Source: Flavobacteriaceae bacterium (GTDB lineage Bacteria; Bacteroidota; Bacteroidia; Flavobacteriales; Flavobacteriaceae). From it: a stretch of DNA of 50,453 bases. Below the pieces are notes generated by a model. It was not told the DNA's origin, did not search any database, and was given only the letters and a program-made list of their open reading frames with translations. Position numbers and translations under genes: made by a program. The stretch is taken from contig JAKITV010000016.1 in assembly GCA_021647885.1 (NCBI GenBank), positions 1-50,453 on the forward strand. The letters are read 5' to 3'. Shown one piece after another: positions 33,940 to 41,987 of this stretch (position 1 is the first letter of the stretch; every line of letters begins with the position of its first letter).

Positions 33940-34201
33940 CCTTTTATTATTACCACATTTGGGGAAATGGCAATAAATTAGTTGGTTAAGTTGCTGTAAA
34001 CGTATAACTAATTTTTATAACTACCAAAAAAAATATGCATTTTATCGATAATATAATACACTTAATCGACATAAATATATGCAGCATGTTGTTTTATAGA
34101 TATTTAACAAAACATAATGTTTTAAAATATTTTTAATAACATTAAGTCAATAATTAAACTTTTCTTAAATTAGTGAGTCTAAAGAAGAAATTAATTTTTT
34201 T

Positions 34202-34744
34202 GTGGATAACGAAAAAGAACTAGTATCAAAACTCAAATCTGCCCAAACACAAGAAAAAGCTTTTAGAGAATTAATTACTCTCTATAAAGAACGCTTGTAT
34301 TGGCATATTCGTAAAATTGTTATTTCTCATGACGATAGTGATGATGTATTACAAAATACTTTCATAAAAATTTATAAAAACATAAACAACTTTAAAGGCG
34401 ATAGTAAACTCTATTCTTGGATGTATCGTATTGCTACAAACGAAGCTATTACACATTTAAACAAAAATGCAAAACGTTTACATATTACAAATGAAGCAGT
34501 ACAAGAATATGCTATCAATAATTTAAAAGCTGATGTTTATTTTGAAGGTAACGACATACAATTAAAATTACAAAAAGCCATTGCTACTTTACCGCAAAAA
34601 CAACAATTAGTCTTTAACATGAAATATTTCGATAATATTAAATATAGAGACATGTCGGAAGTGTTGGAAACCAGCGAAGGTGCTTTAAAAGCCTCATACC
34701 ATATCGCTGTTAAAAAAATTGAAACATATTTAACAACTAATTAA
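34202..34744 (+). CDS. ECF RNA polymerase sigma factor
   Basis: 180 residues, start GTG at 34202. Region 2 is KAFRELITLYKERLYWHIRKIVISHDDSDDVLQNTFIKIYKNINNFKGDSKLYSWMYRIATNEAITHL, with the DDVLQNTF helix. Region 4 is ATLPQKQQLVFNMKYFDNIKYRDMSEVLETSEGALKASYHIAVKKI, the helix-turn-helix. It heads a three-gene cluster with a membrane protein and a Spy-like protein, a pattern suggesting envelope-stress control. Confidence 0.94.
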   Translation: MDNEKELVSKLKSAQTQEKAFRELITLYKERLYWHIRKIVISHDDSDDVLQNTFIKIYKNINNFKGDSKLYSWMYRIATNEAITHLNKNAKRLHITNEAVQEYAINNLKADVYFEGNDIQLKLQKAIATLPQKQQLVFNMKYFDNIKYRDMSEVLETSEGALKASYHIAVKKIETYLTTN

Positions 34745-34778
34745 ACCATTTAAACTAAATTGTGTCTAACAATTAGAA

Positions 34779-35282
34779 ATGAAAACAAATATAGATAACA
34801 TAAAAAACCCAGGATTTAAAACACCTGATAATTACTTCGACACAGTTGAGGATAAACTAATGAATGCCATACAGCAAGAAAACAACCTCAACCAAGTAAA
34901 AGATACAGGATTTAAAACACCTAGTGATTATTTCGATAATCTCGAAGATGTTATTCTTAATAAAATTTACAAGAAAAATACGCCAAAAGTAATCGCGTTA
35001 TTTACCAAGAAAAACATCTTGTATGCATCAAGTATTGCTGCAGCAGTACTGTTGCTTTTTAATTTGTCCATTTTTGATAAAGAAGTAACTTTCGATTCTT
35101 TAGACCTTCAAACTGTAGAGAACTATATTATTGATGAAGGCATCGATTCTTACGAATTAGCAGCTTTATTTTCGGAAGATGACTTTTCAGAAGCCGATTT
35201 TATAGAACAAAATATTACAGATGAAACTTTAGAAAATTATCTTTTGGAGAATTTAGATATTGAAGAAATTATCATTGAATAA
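34779..35282 (+). CDS. Membrane protein, probable regulator of the adjacent sigma factor
   Basis: 167 residues. The N-terminal cytoplasmic part contains two copies of a ~30-residue motif: NPGFKTPDNYFDTVEDKLMNAI (about residues 11-32) and DTGFKTPSDYFDNLEDVILNKI (about 45-66). One membrane helix follows (LYASSIAAAVLLLFNLSIF), then a very acidic tail of ~60 residues rich in Asp and Glu (DEGIDSYELAALFSEDDFSEADF). Position right after an ECF sigma gene suggests an anti-sigma role; no known anti-sigma domain was recognised. Confidence 0.65.
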   Translation: MKTNIDNIKNPGFKTPDNYFDTVEDKLMNAIQQENNLNQVKDTGFKTPSDYFDNLEDVILNKIYKKNTPKVIALFTKKNILYASSIAAAVLLLFNLSIFDKEVTFDSLDLQTVENYIIDEGIDSYELAALFSEDDFSEADFIEQNITDETLENYLLENLDIEEIIIE

Positions 35283-35294
35283 TAAATTTAACAC

Positions 35295-35750
35295 ATGAAA
35301 ACAATAGTACTATACATAACAATTTTTCTAATTTCGTTGAGTAGTTTTTCACAACCAAAAAATAGTAAAATTAAAGCCCTTAAAATTGCATTTATTACAG
35401 AAAAACTGAATCTAACTGAAACTGAAGCACAAAAATTTTGGCCTATTTATAACACTTTTGATAAAAATACCTCTAAAATTAAACGAGAAGAAATAAGTAA
35501 AATACGTCAAGAAATAAGACAAAATATAGGCACTTTATCCGATGCGAAAGCCAATGAATTATTAGATAGATTTCTCGAAGCTGAAAACGAACTTCATAAC
35601 GAAAAAACACAACTCATTTCTAAACTACGAGAAGTAATATCTGCACAAAAAATAATTTTGCTCAAAGTTGCTGAAGATGAATTTAATAGAAGAATGCTGG
35701 AAAGAATGAAAAACATGAGGCAAAAAAGAATGAACAAGAACAAACCATGA
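35295..35750 (+). CDS. Spy/CpxP-like periplasmic protein
   Basis: 151 residues with signal peptide MKTIVLYITIFLISLSSFSQ. The mature protein is a long helical hairpin, with KIAFITEKLNLTETEAQKFWPIYNTFDKN, which matches the LTxxQ-like, LNLTxxEAxxFWPxY motif of flavobacterial sensor-of-stress proteins. A highly basic end follows (RRMLERMKNMRQKRMNKNKP). Spy/CpxP proteins act as ATP-independent chaperones or stress sensors in the periplasm. It starts 12 nt after the previous stop, so sigma, membrane protein and this gene form an operon. Confidence 0.8.
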   Translation: MKTIVLYITIFLISLSSFSQPKNSKIKALKIAFITEKLNLTETEAQKFWPIYNTFDKNTSKIKREEISKIRQEIRQNIGTLSDAKANELLDRFLEAENELHNEKTQLISKLREVISAQKIILLKVAEDEFNRRMLERMKNMRQKRMNKNKP

Positions 35751-35777
35751 AAAAGAGAGAACTACTGCAATATTGGT

Positions 35778-36011
35778 ATGGAATTTATTTTGGTTGAAAA
35801 AAGTATTTTTATAAAGGGTAGCGAATTTGGTGATGGTTTTAAAGATGAAAAACCTGCTCTTGGTGTTTTTTTATCTAACTATTATAAAGTAAATACAGTC
35901 AAAAAGAATAGGAACAAATAGAAAATTACAGACCAAGTTCAAATGAAAGTGACCAATTACCCATTGAAAGAGTTAGCTGGTAAAATGTTATTGGTTTTAT
36001 TGAAAAACTAA
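35778..36011 (+). pseudogene. Remnant of a formylglycine-generating-enzyme (SUMF/FGE) family gene
   Basis: From ATG 35778 the frame reads MEFILVEKSIFIKGSEFGDG, then KDEKPALGVFLSNYYK, matching the start of FGE-sulfatase domains (FxLVxGGxFxMGS...DEKPxHxVxLSxYY). It ends in a TAG. In another frame from about 35940 comes DQLPIERVSW, a stop, then NVIGFIEKLNN, equal to the family's LPVERVSWYDAxxFxxxLN. At least a frameshift or deletion and one stop separate the parts. The remnant ends where a palindromic repeat begins (36019). Confidence 0.65.
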
Positions 36012-36018
36012 ACAACTA

Positions 36019-36192
36019 TCCTCGAGACAGAGCCATAGAAGTATTTCGCTAATTTCATTTATCCATAAAAAGGTAAAAAACCAAAATTCTGTATTTAGAT
36101 TCCCGCCCGATAGCTATTGGAATCGCGGGAATGACAATTTCAACGGAAACCCTGTCTACCGACAGGCAGGCTCGACGCAGAGCATAGAGGAA
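36019..36192. repeat. Cluster of palindromic repeats, three families
   Basis: Contains CCTCGAGACAGAGCCATAG (from ~36019), a 20/25 match to the CCCCGAGGCAGAGCC repeat at 50335. It also holds a degenerate CCCGATAGCTATTGG (36106-36120) inside a TTCCCGC...GCGGGAATGACA unit, CCTGTCTACCGACAGGCAGG (~36150-36169) and CTCGACGCAGAGCATAGAGG (~36169-36188). The rest of 35751-36366 holds the FGE remnant and, near 36332, a weak -7-like TATCTTTA before the sensor kinase gene. Confidence 0.75.
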
Positions 36193-36366
36193 TTCTTTTC
36201 GATTAAACAAATAAAAGCATCATTACAAATTACCAATAGAAGCTAAATAGGGAAAAACTGCTTAAAAAGATCACAAAACAAACTGTTTAAATTAGACTCG
36301 AGACTTTGCACTTAAAAAATTTTAAAATTTGTATCTTTACATAGTATAGCCAAAGTCTCTTTTGTA

Positions 36367-39300
36367 ATGAAAAAAAACTATTTGTGCAGTATCCATTTGC
36401 CAAGCCAAGTTTTTTGGAAAACCGACGCTTTCTTTATTATACTGTTTTTTTTTGTTGTGCTAATAGCAACAGCGCAATCGTCTGATAAACCCACTTGGCA
36501 GGCTTATCCGTCTCCCATAAACTCCAATCTAAATTATATACACATATTTTCGGATCAAACTGCGATAGCATCAGGTAAGCAAATTATACAATTATCAGAA
36601 GGACAATGGACATTGGTAGAAAAGCAACCACCATTAAATGTAGATAAGATTTTTGCCGTCAATAAAAATTCTATTTTTATAATTTCAAATACTAAATTCC
36701 AAGAATCTGAACTATATTATTGGAACGGAAAAGATTGGAAAAAACAGTATCATCCTTTAGTGAATACCATTTTATCGGGTCATTTTCTCAATCCATCTAA
36801 CGGTATAATCGCTGGGTTAGGAGAATTAGCTATACTAAATGACAAGCAATGGGAATTTTTACCAACACCAACTATTAATAATATCATATATGTACACAGA
36901 GATAAAAAAGCTACTATATGGGCACTTTCACAACTCGACGGGCTTTATAACTATACAAACAAATGGAAAAAAATAAATGGTTCTGATCAGGTCAGACTAG
37001 CAAAATACATTCAAGACAAGTTATATGTTATAGGTTCGGATTTTTTTGGAGTCGTGCAATCAGATTCTATTAAAAAGATAGGTTTCCACAACAACCTCAA
37101 GCTAGTAAATGATTTTATAGTAAATAGCAATAATGAATTGCAGACTGTTGGACTTAACGGACTCTTGCTGTCGTATAAAAACCAGCTATGGGAAGAGCAA
37201 ATAAGCCCTATAAAGGAAAACCTAAATAGCATCGGTAATATAAGCCCAAATAATGGATGGTGTCTCGGTAATGATGGCACCATCCTACTATATACTCAAA
37301 AACCCGAACGGATAGAGTTTCAATCCCAATGGAAGGGATTTGAAAAAAAAACACATAAAGCCAATGCCAAATTAATTGATGACGAATATGGTGTGGTTAC
37401 GACAGATTTTAATAATGATGGCTTGATAGATATCTTTACCTGTGGATTGTTTGAACCTAATCATCTCTATATCAATCAAGGTAATATGATATTTAGTGAT
37501 TACTCAACCAAAATGGGAGTAAGCGGAGTAAGTGATGATACTATACCACACCCATTAAATTTAGGAGCTTGTGCAGGAGATATTGACAATGACGGCTTTG
37601 ATGATTTATATGTAACAGTATTAAATGGTTCCAATAAAATTTATAAAAATAGTAACGGAAATTATTTTGTTGATTATTCAAATATTTCAAAAGCTATAGG
37701 TCAAGCTAATGATAGAACCAATACTTGTGCTATGGTCGATGTGGATAATGATGGTGATATTGATATTTATATAACTAACGAATACACGACAAATAGAATC
37801 TATCTAAATAACGGTGTAGGTATTTTTACAGAAGCAACAATTAGTCTCGGGTTGCAAACTGTACAAGGTGGAATGGGAGCTACTTTTGGAGATATTGATG
37901 GTGATGGTGATGTAGATCTTTATGTCGTTAATTGGTCATCAAGTAATAAGTTGTACAAGAATTTACTAAAAGAAACAGGAAGACTCCAATTTCAAGATAT
38001 TACAGATGTTACAAATGTTGGTGGAGATAATTACACAAAAAGCAATTCTGTAATAATGAGCGATATAGACAATGATGCAGACCTCGATATTTATGTAACA
38101 AATCGTAAAAAATCTAATAAGTTGTATAGAAATGATGGCACAGGAAATTTTACAGATGTTACGGAAGCAGTAGGAATTGTTGATTCCCTTAAAACCAATG
38201 GAGTACTAATCTATGATTTTGATGGTGATGGATGGAAAGACATCTACTTGTCTAATGTGGGAGATAATACTCTATTTAAAAGTGACGGGAAAGGAAAATT
38301 TACCAAACAAACAATAAAATATGGAGCTAATATAGACGGTTACAGCACGGGTTCAGCAGTTGCTGATTTTGATAATGATGGCGATTTAGATATTTATGTA
38401 GCTAACTATATAGGAGAAAGTAGCACGTTTTTAAAAAACAAATTAAACACTCATTCCTATATAAAATTAACTGTCAGAGGTTATGAAAATAATAGAAATG
38501 CCATCGGTTCTAAAATATATGTATATAAGGATGGTGGATTAAATGACGCATCTCAACTCATTTATTACAAGCAAATTACCGCAGGTTCTGGCTATGCATC
38601 CATGAGTAGTTTGCATAAACCCATTCAAATTCAAGACAACCAATTTGTCGCTGTTAAAGTTGTTTATCCTACGGGTATTGTACAAACCCGTACACATATC
38701 AAAACAGGAAGCCATTTGGAGATAACTGATGTAACAGGTTGGCGAAAAAAAGGTAAAATTATTTCAACATTCTTATTAAAACAAGTCTTGGACCCACACC
38801 GATTGTTCGAATTATTAAAATGGATTTTTATACTAATATGCATAGGTGTTTCTATGCAAATCGGACATAAAAAATACCGATGGTTTAAAATATTTACCTT
38901 TGGATTATCAGTAGGTTTAGTGCTATTGTATCTATTTCAGTTTTTAAAGTTTGAATATGATCCATTCTTTCTTTCTACGCTATTGCCCATTACAAGTGTC
39001 TTAATGGTAATTGCATTAGTTCATCTTTATTTTGAGCAAAAACGCATCAAATGGCAAACCAACTTATCACAAAATCGAACACGAGAAAAACTATCCAGAG
39101 ATTTACATGACGATTTAGCATCAACCATCAGTACTATAAGTATTTATCTAACCTTAATGCGTTATAAATTAACTGGGAATCAAGATAAAGTAAAAACATT
39201 AATAAGCGATACAGAAACTATGGTTGGCAATGCCACTGATTCTATAACCGATCTTATTTGGACAATTAACCCAAAACAAGAAACACTAACTAATCTTTTT

Positions 39301-39687
39301 ATTCGTATTAATAAAAATTTTTCAGATATTTTCCGTGAAAAAAATATAGAGTTTAGTATTGACAATAAGTGTAAGAATGACAACTATATTTTAAAAAACA
39401 CATACAAACAAAATCTGTTTTTGATTCTAAAAGAAGCCTTAAACAATATCCTAAAACACGCTGAAGCCACGCATGTAAGTATTGAGGTGCTTAAAGAAGG
39501 TAAAAAAATTAGGATTAGCATTTCGGATAATGGAGTGGGTTTCGATTACGAACAAGTTAAAAATAAAGGTCATGGTATGTGCAACATGCAACAAAGAGCC
39601 AAAGAAATAAAAGCAAGTCTAAAATTAGAATCAGAAAAAGGAAAAGGCAGTAGTTGTACTATAGTTTTGGGAAAGTTAAAAAATTAA
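36367..39687 (+). CDS. Hybrid sensor kinase with extracellular FG-GAP and ASPIC/UnbV-like domains
   Basis: 1106 residues. Signal/anchor at ~20-38. Residues ~45-340 look like a propeller with YCF48-like phrases (NPSNGIIAGLGELAIL, NNGWCLGNDGTILLY). Seven FG-GAP/VCBS motifs follow (~348-680), including DFNNDGLIDIF, DIDNDGFDDLY, DVDNDGDIDIY, DIDGDGDVDLY and DFDNDGDLDIY, all calcium-type loops. An ASPIC/UnbV-like domain (~698-790) has SYIKLTVRGYENNRNAIGSKIYV and VVYPTGIVQTR. Three membrane helices lie at ~816-895. The cytoplasm holds a HisKA_3 domain with RDLHDDLAST (His914) and an ATPase domain with LKEALNNILKHAEATHV and SDNGVGFD. It is not a full periplasmic Y_Y_Y/Reg_prop-type hybrid and has no receiver. 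It pairs with the downstream LuxR regulator. Confidence 0.92.
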   Translation: MKKNYLCSIHLPSQVFWKTDAFFIILFFFVVLIATAQSSDKPTWQAYPSPINSNLNYIHIFSDQTAIASGKQIIQLSEGQWTLVEKQPPLNVDKIFAVNKNSIFIISNTKFQESELYYWNGKDWKKQYHPLVNTILSGHFLNPSNGIIAGLGELAILNDKQWEFLPTPTINNIIYVHRDKKATIWALSQLDGLYNYTNKWKKINGSDQVRLAKYIQDKLYVIGSDFFGVVQSDSIKKIGFHNNLKLVNDFIVNSNNELQTVGLNGLLLSYKNQLWEEQISPIKENLNSIGNISPNNGWCLGNDGTILLYTQKPERIEFQSQWKGFEKKTHKANAKLIDDEYGVVTTDFNNDGLIDIFTCGLFEPNHLYINQGNMIFSDYSTKMGVSGVSDDTIPHPLNLGACAGDIDNDGFDDLYVTVLNGSNKIYKNSNGNYFVDYSNISKAIGQANDRTNTCAMVDVDNDGDIDIYITNEYTTNRIYLNNGVGIFTEATISLGLQTVQGGMGATFGDIDGDGDVDLYVVNWSSSNKLYKNLLKETGRLQFQDITDVTNVGGDNYTKSNSVIMSDIDNDADLDIYVTNRKKSNKLYRNDGTGNFTDVTEAVGIVDSLKTNGVLIYDFDGDGWKDIYLSNVGDNTLFKSDGKGKFTKQTIKYGANIDGYSTGSAVADFDNDGDLDIYVANYIGESSTFLKNKLNTHSYIKLTVRGYENNRNAIGSKIYVYKDGGLNDASQLIYYKQITAGSGYASMSSLHKPIQIQDNQFVAVKVVYPTGIVQTRTHIKTGSHLEITDVTGWRKKGKIISTFLLKQVLDPHRLFELLKWIFILICIGVSMQIGHKKYRWFKIFTFGLSVGLVLLYLFQFLKFEYDPFFLSTLLPITSVLMVIALVHLYFEQKRIKWQTNLSQNRTREKLSRDLHDDLASTISTISIYLTLMRYKLTGNQDKVKTLISDTETMVGNATDSITDLIWTINPKQETLTNLFIRINKNFSDIFREKNIEFSIDNKCKNDNYILKNTYKQNLFLILKEALNNILKHAEATHVSIEVLKEGKKIRISISDNGVGFDYEQVKNKGHGMCNMQQRAKEIKASLKLESEKGKGSSCTIVLGKLKN

Positions 39688-39785
39688 GAAATGATACAAT
39701 GATAGAATGATTGAAGGAAAGAATGCTTGAAGGATTGAAGGAAGCAATTAAGAATTGAATATCAAACCTATTAAATCATTAAAAT

Positions 39786-39801
39786 TGACACAAATGCGTC
39801 A
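39786..39801. promoter_or_regulatory. 16-bp palindromic operator, copy 1 (before the response regulator)
   Basis: TGACACAAATGCGTCA, an imperfect palindrome (TGAC-N8-GTCA), lies 54 nt before the regulator start and is followed at once by TTG. The next ~20 nt end in a degenerate -7 box, GACATTTA. The same 16-mer occurs unchanged at 40567 and 41847. The upstream 39688-39785 is AT-rich with GAATGATTGAAGGA-type near-repeats and no gene. Confidence 0.7.
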
Positions 39802-39854
39802 TTGCATAACCAAAATAATTATCAGACATTTATACTCATAATAATTACTACACA

Positions 39855-40484
39855 TTGATAAAAGTCTCCATCATAGAAGATCATAAGGATTTCAGAAACG
39901 GAATTTCCTATTTATTAAAAGCATCTAATGGTTTTGAATTTGTTGGTAGTTTTGCAAGTGCAGAAGAAGGATTGGAAAAACTTACTGGCGAAGAAGATGT
40001 ATTGCTATTAGATATAAACTTGCCCAAACTATCGGGTGTTGAAGCCATACCCATACTAAAAGTACATTTTCCAAATCTTAAAATTATCATGCTAACGGTT
40101 TGTGATGATGATGATATTATTATGAATGCCATATTAGCCGGAGCAGACGGTTATTTGTTAAAAAAAACCCCACCAACAAAGTTGTTAAATGGTATACAAG
40201 AATGTATAATTGGAGGTAGCCCGATGAATGCCAGTATTGCAAATAGAGTACTTCAATTATTCAAAAAATATATTCCCATAAAAAATGATACCTTTTCATT
40301 AACACCAAGAGAACAAGAAGTATTACAATTATTAGTTGATGGTTTAGACAATGACAGTATTGCCGATAAACTTTTTATAAGCGTACAAACAGTACGTAAC
40401 CACATACGACACATCTACAACAAGCTTCATGTACACACCAAATCTCAAGCCGTAGTCAAAGCCTTAAGAGAAGGTCTCGTGTAA
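39855..40484 (+). CDS. LuxR/NarL-type response regulator
   Basis: 209 residues, start TTG at 39855. The receiver domain (1-120) has VSIIEDH (acidic pair), the phospho-acceptor in DVLLLDINLPKLSG (Asp53), the switch Thr in IIMLTVCDD and Lys in YLLKKTPP. The C-terminal GerE/LuxR helix-turn-helix (~148-205) is LTPREQEVLQLLVDGLDNDSIADKLFISVQTVRNHIRHIYNKLHVHTKSQAVVKAL. It is the obvious partner of the HisKA_3 kinase encoded upstream. A palindrome in its own upstream region and in two downstream promoters is a candidate binding site. Confidence 0.95.
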   Translation: MIKVSIIEDHKDFRNGISYLLKASNGFEFVGSFASAEEGLEKLTGEEDVLLLDINLPKLSGVEAIPILKVHFPNLKIIMLTVCDDDDIIMNAILAGADGYLLKKTPPTKLLNGIQECIIGGSPMNASIANRVLQLFKKYIPIKNDTFSLTPREQEVLQLLVDGLDNDSIADKLFISVQTVRNHIRHIYNKLHVHTKSQAVVKALREGLV

Positions 40485-40499
40485 TTTCTACTCAATAAC

Positions 40500-40533
40500 G
40501 AACCCTTCAAGGGTTTGAAACCCTTGAAGGGTT
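40500..40533. terminator. Perfect hairpin GAACCCTTCAAGGGTTT, copy 1
   Basis: A 17-bp stem, GAACCCTTCAAGGGTTT with GAAACCCTTGAAGGGTTC, then TTTTT; terminator of the response regulator gene. Each arm is itself nearly palindromic (CCCTTCAAGGG). Repeated at 41803-41835. Confidence 0.85.
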
Positions 40534-40566
40534 CTTTTTCGCGTCTTTGCGGTAAAAACCAAAAAA

Positions 40567-40613
40567 TGACACAAATGCGTCATTGACAATCTCATTATCT
40601 CAACCTAACTTTG
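40567..40613 (+). promoter_or_regulatory. Operator copy 2 plus promoter (TTG-N20-TAACTTTG)
   Basis: TGACACAAATGCGTCA (40567-40582) abuts TTG (40583-40585), which lies 20 nt before TAACTTTG (40606-40613). This is a complete Bacteroidota promoter with the palindrome centred about 45 nt upstream of the expected start site, a normal place for a transcriptional activator. The 144 nt from the palindrome to the ATG are about 97% identical to 41847-41990. Confidence 0.8.
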
Positions 40614-40707
40614 TAGGATATTACAAACAACTTCATTTGTTTTTTTTAAATTTTTGCGCCTTAGCGTGATGATACAACAATTAATACTAATTCTAAATAA
40701 TTTAATT

Positions 40708-41778
40708 ATGAAAACAAAATTATTTTTGCTTATTATAACCTTTTTAAGCACAAATTTAATCTTAACACAGACAGTAGATATTGTTGTTGGGCTAAGTAGA
40801 CCTAACGCAATGGCATTTAATGGAAATGAATTATATATTTCCGAATATGCTGCAAATAAAATATCTAAAATATACATTACAGACACTCCTCCAACTACCT
40901 CAGATGTTCTTACAGGATTAAATGGTACTTATGGATTATTATTCATTGGAAATGAATTATATATTGTTGAACATACTGGAAATAAAATATTTAAAATTGA
41001 CATTACAGATGCTACTCCAACAATCGCAGTTGTTGTAACAGGATTAAATGGTCCAGCTACAATGGCACTTAATGGAAATGAATTATATATTGCAGAACAT
41101 ACTGGAAATAAAATATCTAAAATAGACATTACAGACAATAATCCTACAGCCATTGATGTTGTTACAGGACTACAGAATCCTGATGGGTTAGCTTTTAAGG
41201 GAAACGAATTATATTTTAATGAACGAAGCGGAAATAAAATATCTAAAATTGACATTACAGATCCTACACCAACAGCCACAGATGTTGTTACTGGGCTGGA
41301 TAGCCCTATTGGAATTATTTTTTTCGGAAACGAATTATTTATCGCTGAATATACTGGGAATAAAATTTCTAAGATTGATGTTACAGATGCCGTCCCAACT
41401 GCCACAGATGTTGTTACAGGATTAAACGGCCCCACTTCTTTTGCGATTAATAATAATGAATTATATGTTGTAGAACATTTGGGAAATAAAATATCAAAAT
41501 TTGAAACTCCACTTTCTATAGACGAAATCAATACTCAAGAAAAAATAACTTTATTTCCTAATCCCGTAAAAGACAAGCTAACAATTAATACTCAAATACC
41601 ATTGTTGATTGAATTTTTAAGTATAGATGGAAAACAAATACTAAAAAGAGAAATTCAAATAGGAGTTCATACAATAGATTTAAGCGGCTTAAAAGACGGA
41701 TTATATCTTTTAAAAGCTGATGCCCTATTCTACAATCAAAAATACGGTTATTCTATTTATAAAATAATTAAGAAATAA
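40708..41778 (+). CDS. Repeat beta-propeller protein with T9SS sorting domain
   Basis: 356 residues from ATG 40708 (signal peptide MKTKLFLLIITFLSTNLILTQ). The frame extends to 40654, but that would put 18 extra residues before the signal and lies inside the duplicated leader. Residues ~22-270 hold about six 42-44-residue repeats of the pattern GLNGPxxMAxNGNELYIAEHTGNKISKIDITDxxPTATDVVT, resembling an NHL/SMP-30-like propeller. The end is a type A sorting domain (LFPNPVKDKLTIN, GLKDGLYLLKADA). A 200-residue antisense frame here is only a by-product of the repeats. Confidence 0.88.
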   Translation: MKTKLFLLIITFLSTNLILTQTVDIVVGLSRPNAMAFNGNELYISEYAANKISKIYITDTPPTTSDVLTGLNGTYGLLFIGNELYIVEHTGNKIFKIDITDATPTIAVVVTGLNGPATMALNGNELYIAEHTGNKISKIDITDNNPTAIDVVTGLQNPDGLAFKGNELYFNERSGNKISKIDITDPTPTATDVVTGLDSPIGIIFFGNELFIAEYTGNKISKIDVTDAVPTATDVVTGLNGPTSFAINNNELYVVEHLGNKISKFETPLSIDEINTQEKITLFPNPVKDKLTINTQIPLLIEFLSIDGKQILKREIQIGVHTIDLSGLKDGLYLLKADALFYNQKYGYSIYKIIKK

Positions 41779-41802
41779 ATAGCTGCTTTGACAAAAAAAC
41801 CA

Positions 41803-41835
41803 AACCCTTCAAGGGTTTAAAACCCTTGAAGGGTT
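41803..41835. terminator. Perfect hairpin AACCCTTCAAGGGTTT, copy 2
   Basis: Stem AACCCTTCAAGGGTTT with AAAACCCTTGAAGGGTT, 24 nt after the propeller gene stop. Nearly the same as the hairpin at 40500-40533. Confidence 0.85.
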
Positions 41836-41846
41836 CTATTGAAAAA

Positions 41847-41893
41847 TGACACAAATGCGTCATTGACAATCTCATTATCCCAACCTAACTTTG
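41847..41893 (+). promoter_or_regulatory. Operator copy 3 plus promoter (TTG-N20-TAACTTTG)
   Basis: TGACACAAATGCGTCA (41847-41862), TTG (41863-41865) and TAACTTTG (41886-41893) in the same arrangement as at 40567. Only four substitutions distinguish the 144 nt up to the ATG from the first copy. Confidence 0.8.
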
Positions 41894-41987
41894 TAGGATA
41901 TTACAAACAACTTTATTTGTTTTTTTAAAATTTTTGCGCCTTAGCGTGATAATACAACAATTAATACTAATTCTAAATAATTTAATT

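Noticed and set aside
36019-36053. In-frame end of the FGE-like remnant (DRAIEVFR)
   Set aside because: This sequence matches a palindromic repeat family found elsewhere in the window, so it is not original coding sequence.
40929-41531. 200-codon open frame antisense to the repeat-propeller gene
   Set aside because: It mirrors the regular 43-residue repeat of the sense protein; its own translation is repetitive with no signal, domain or promoter, so it is a by-product of repeats.
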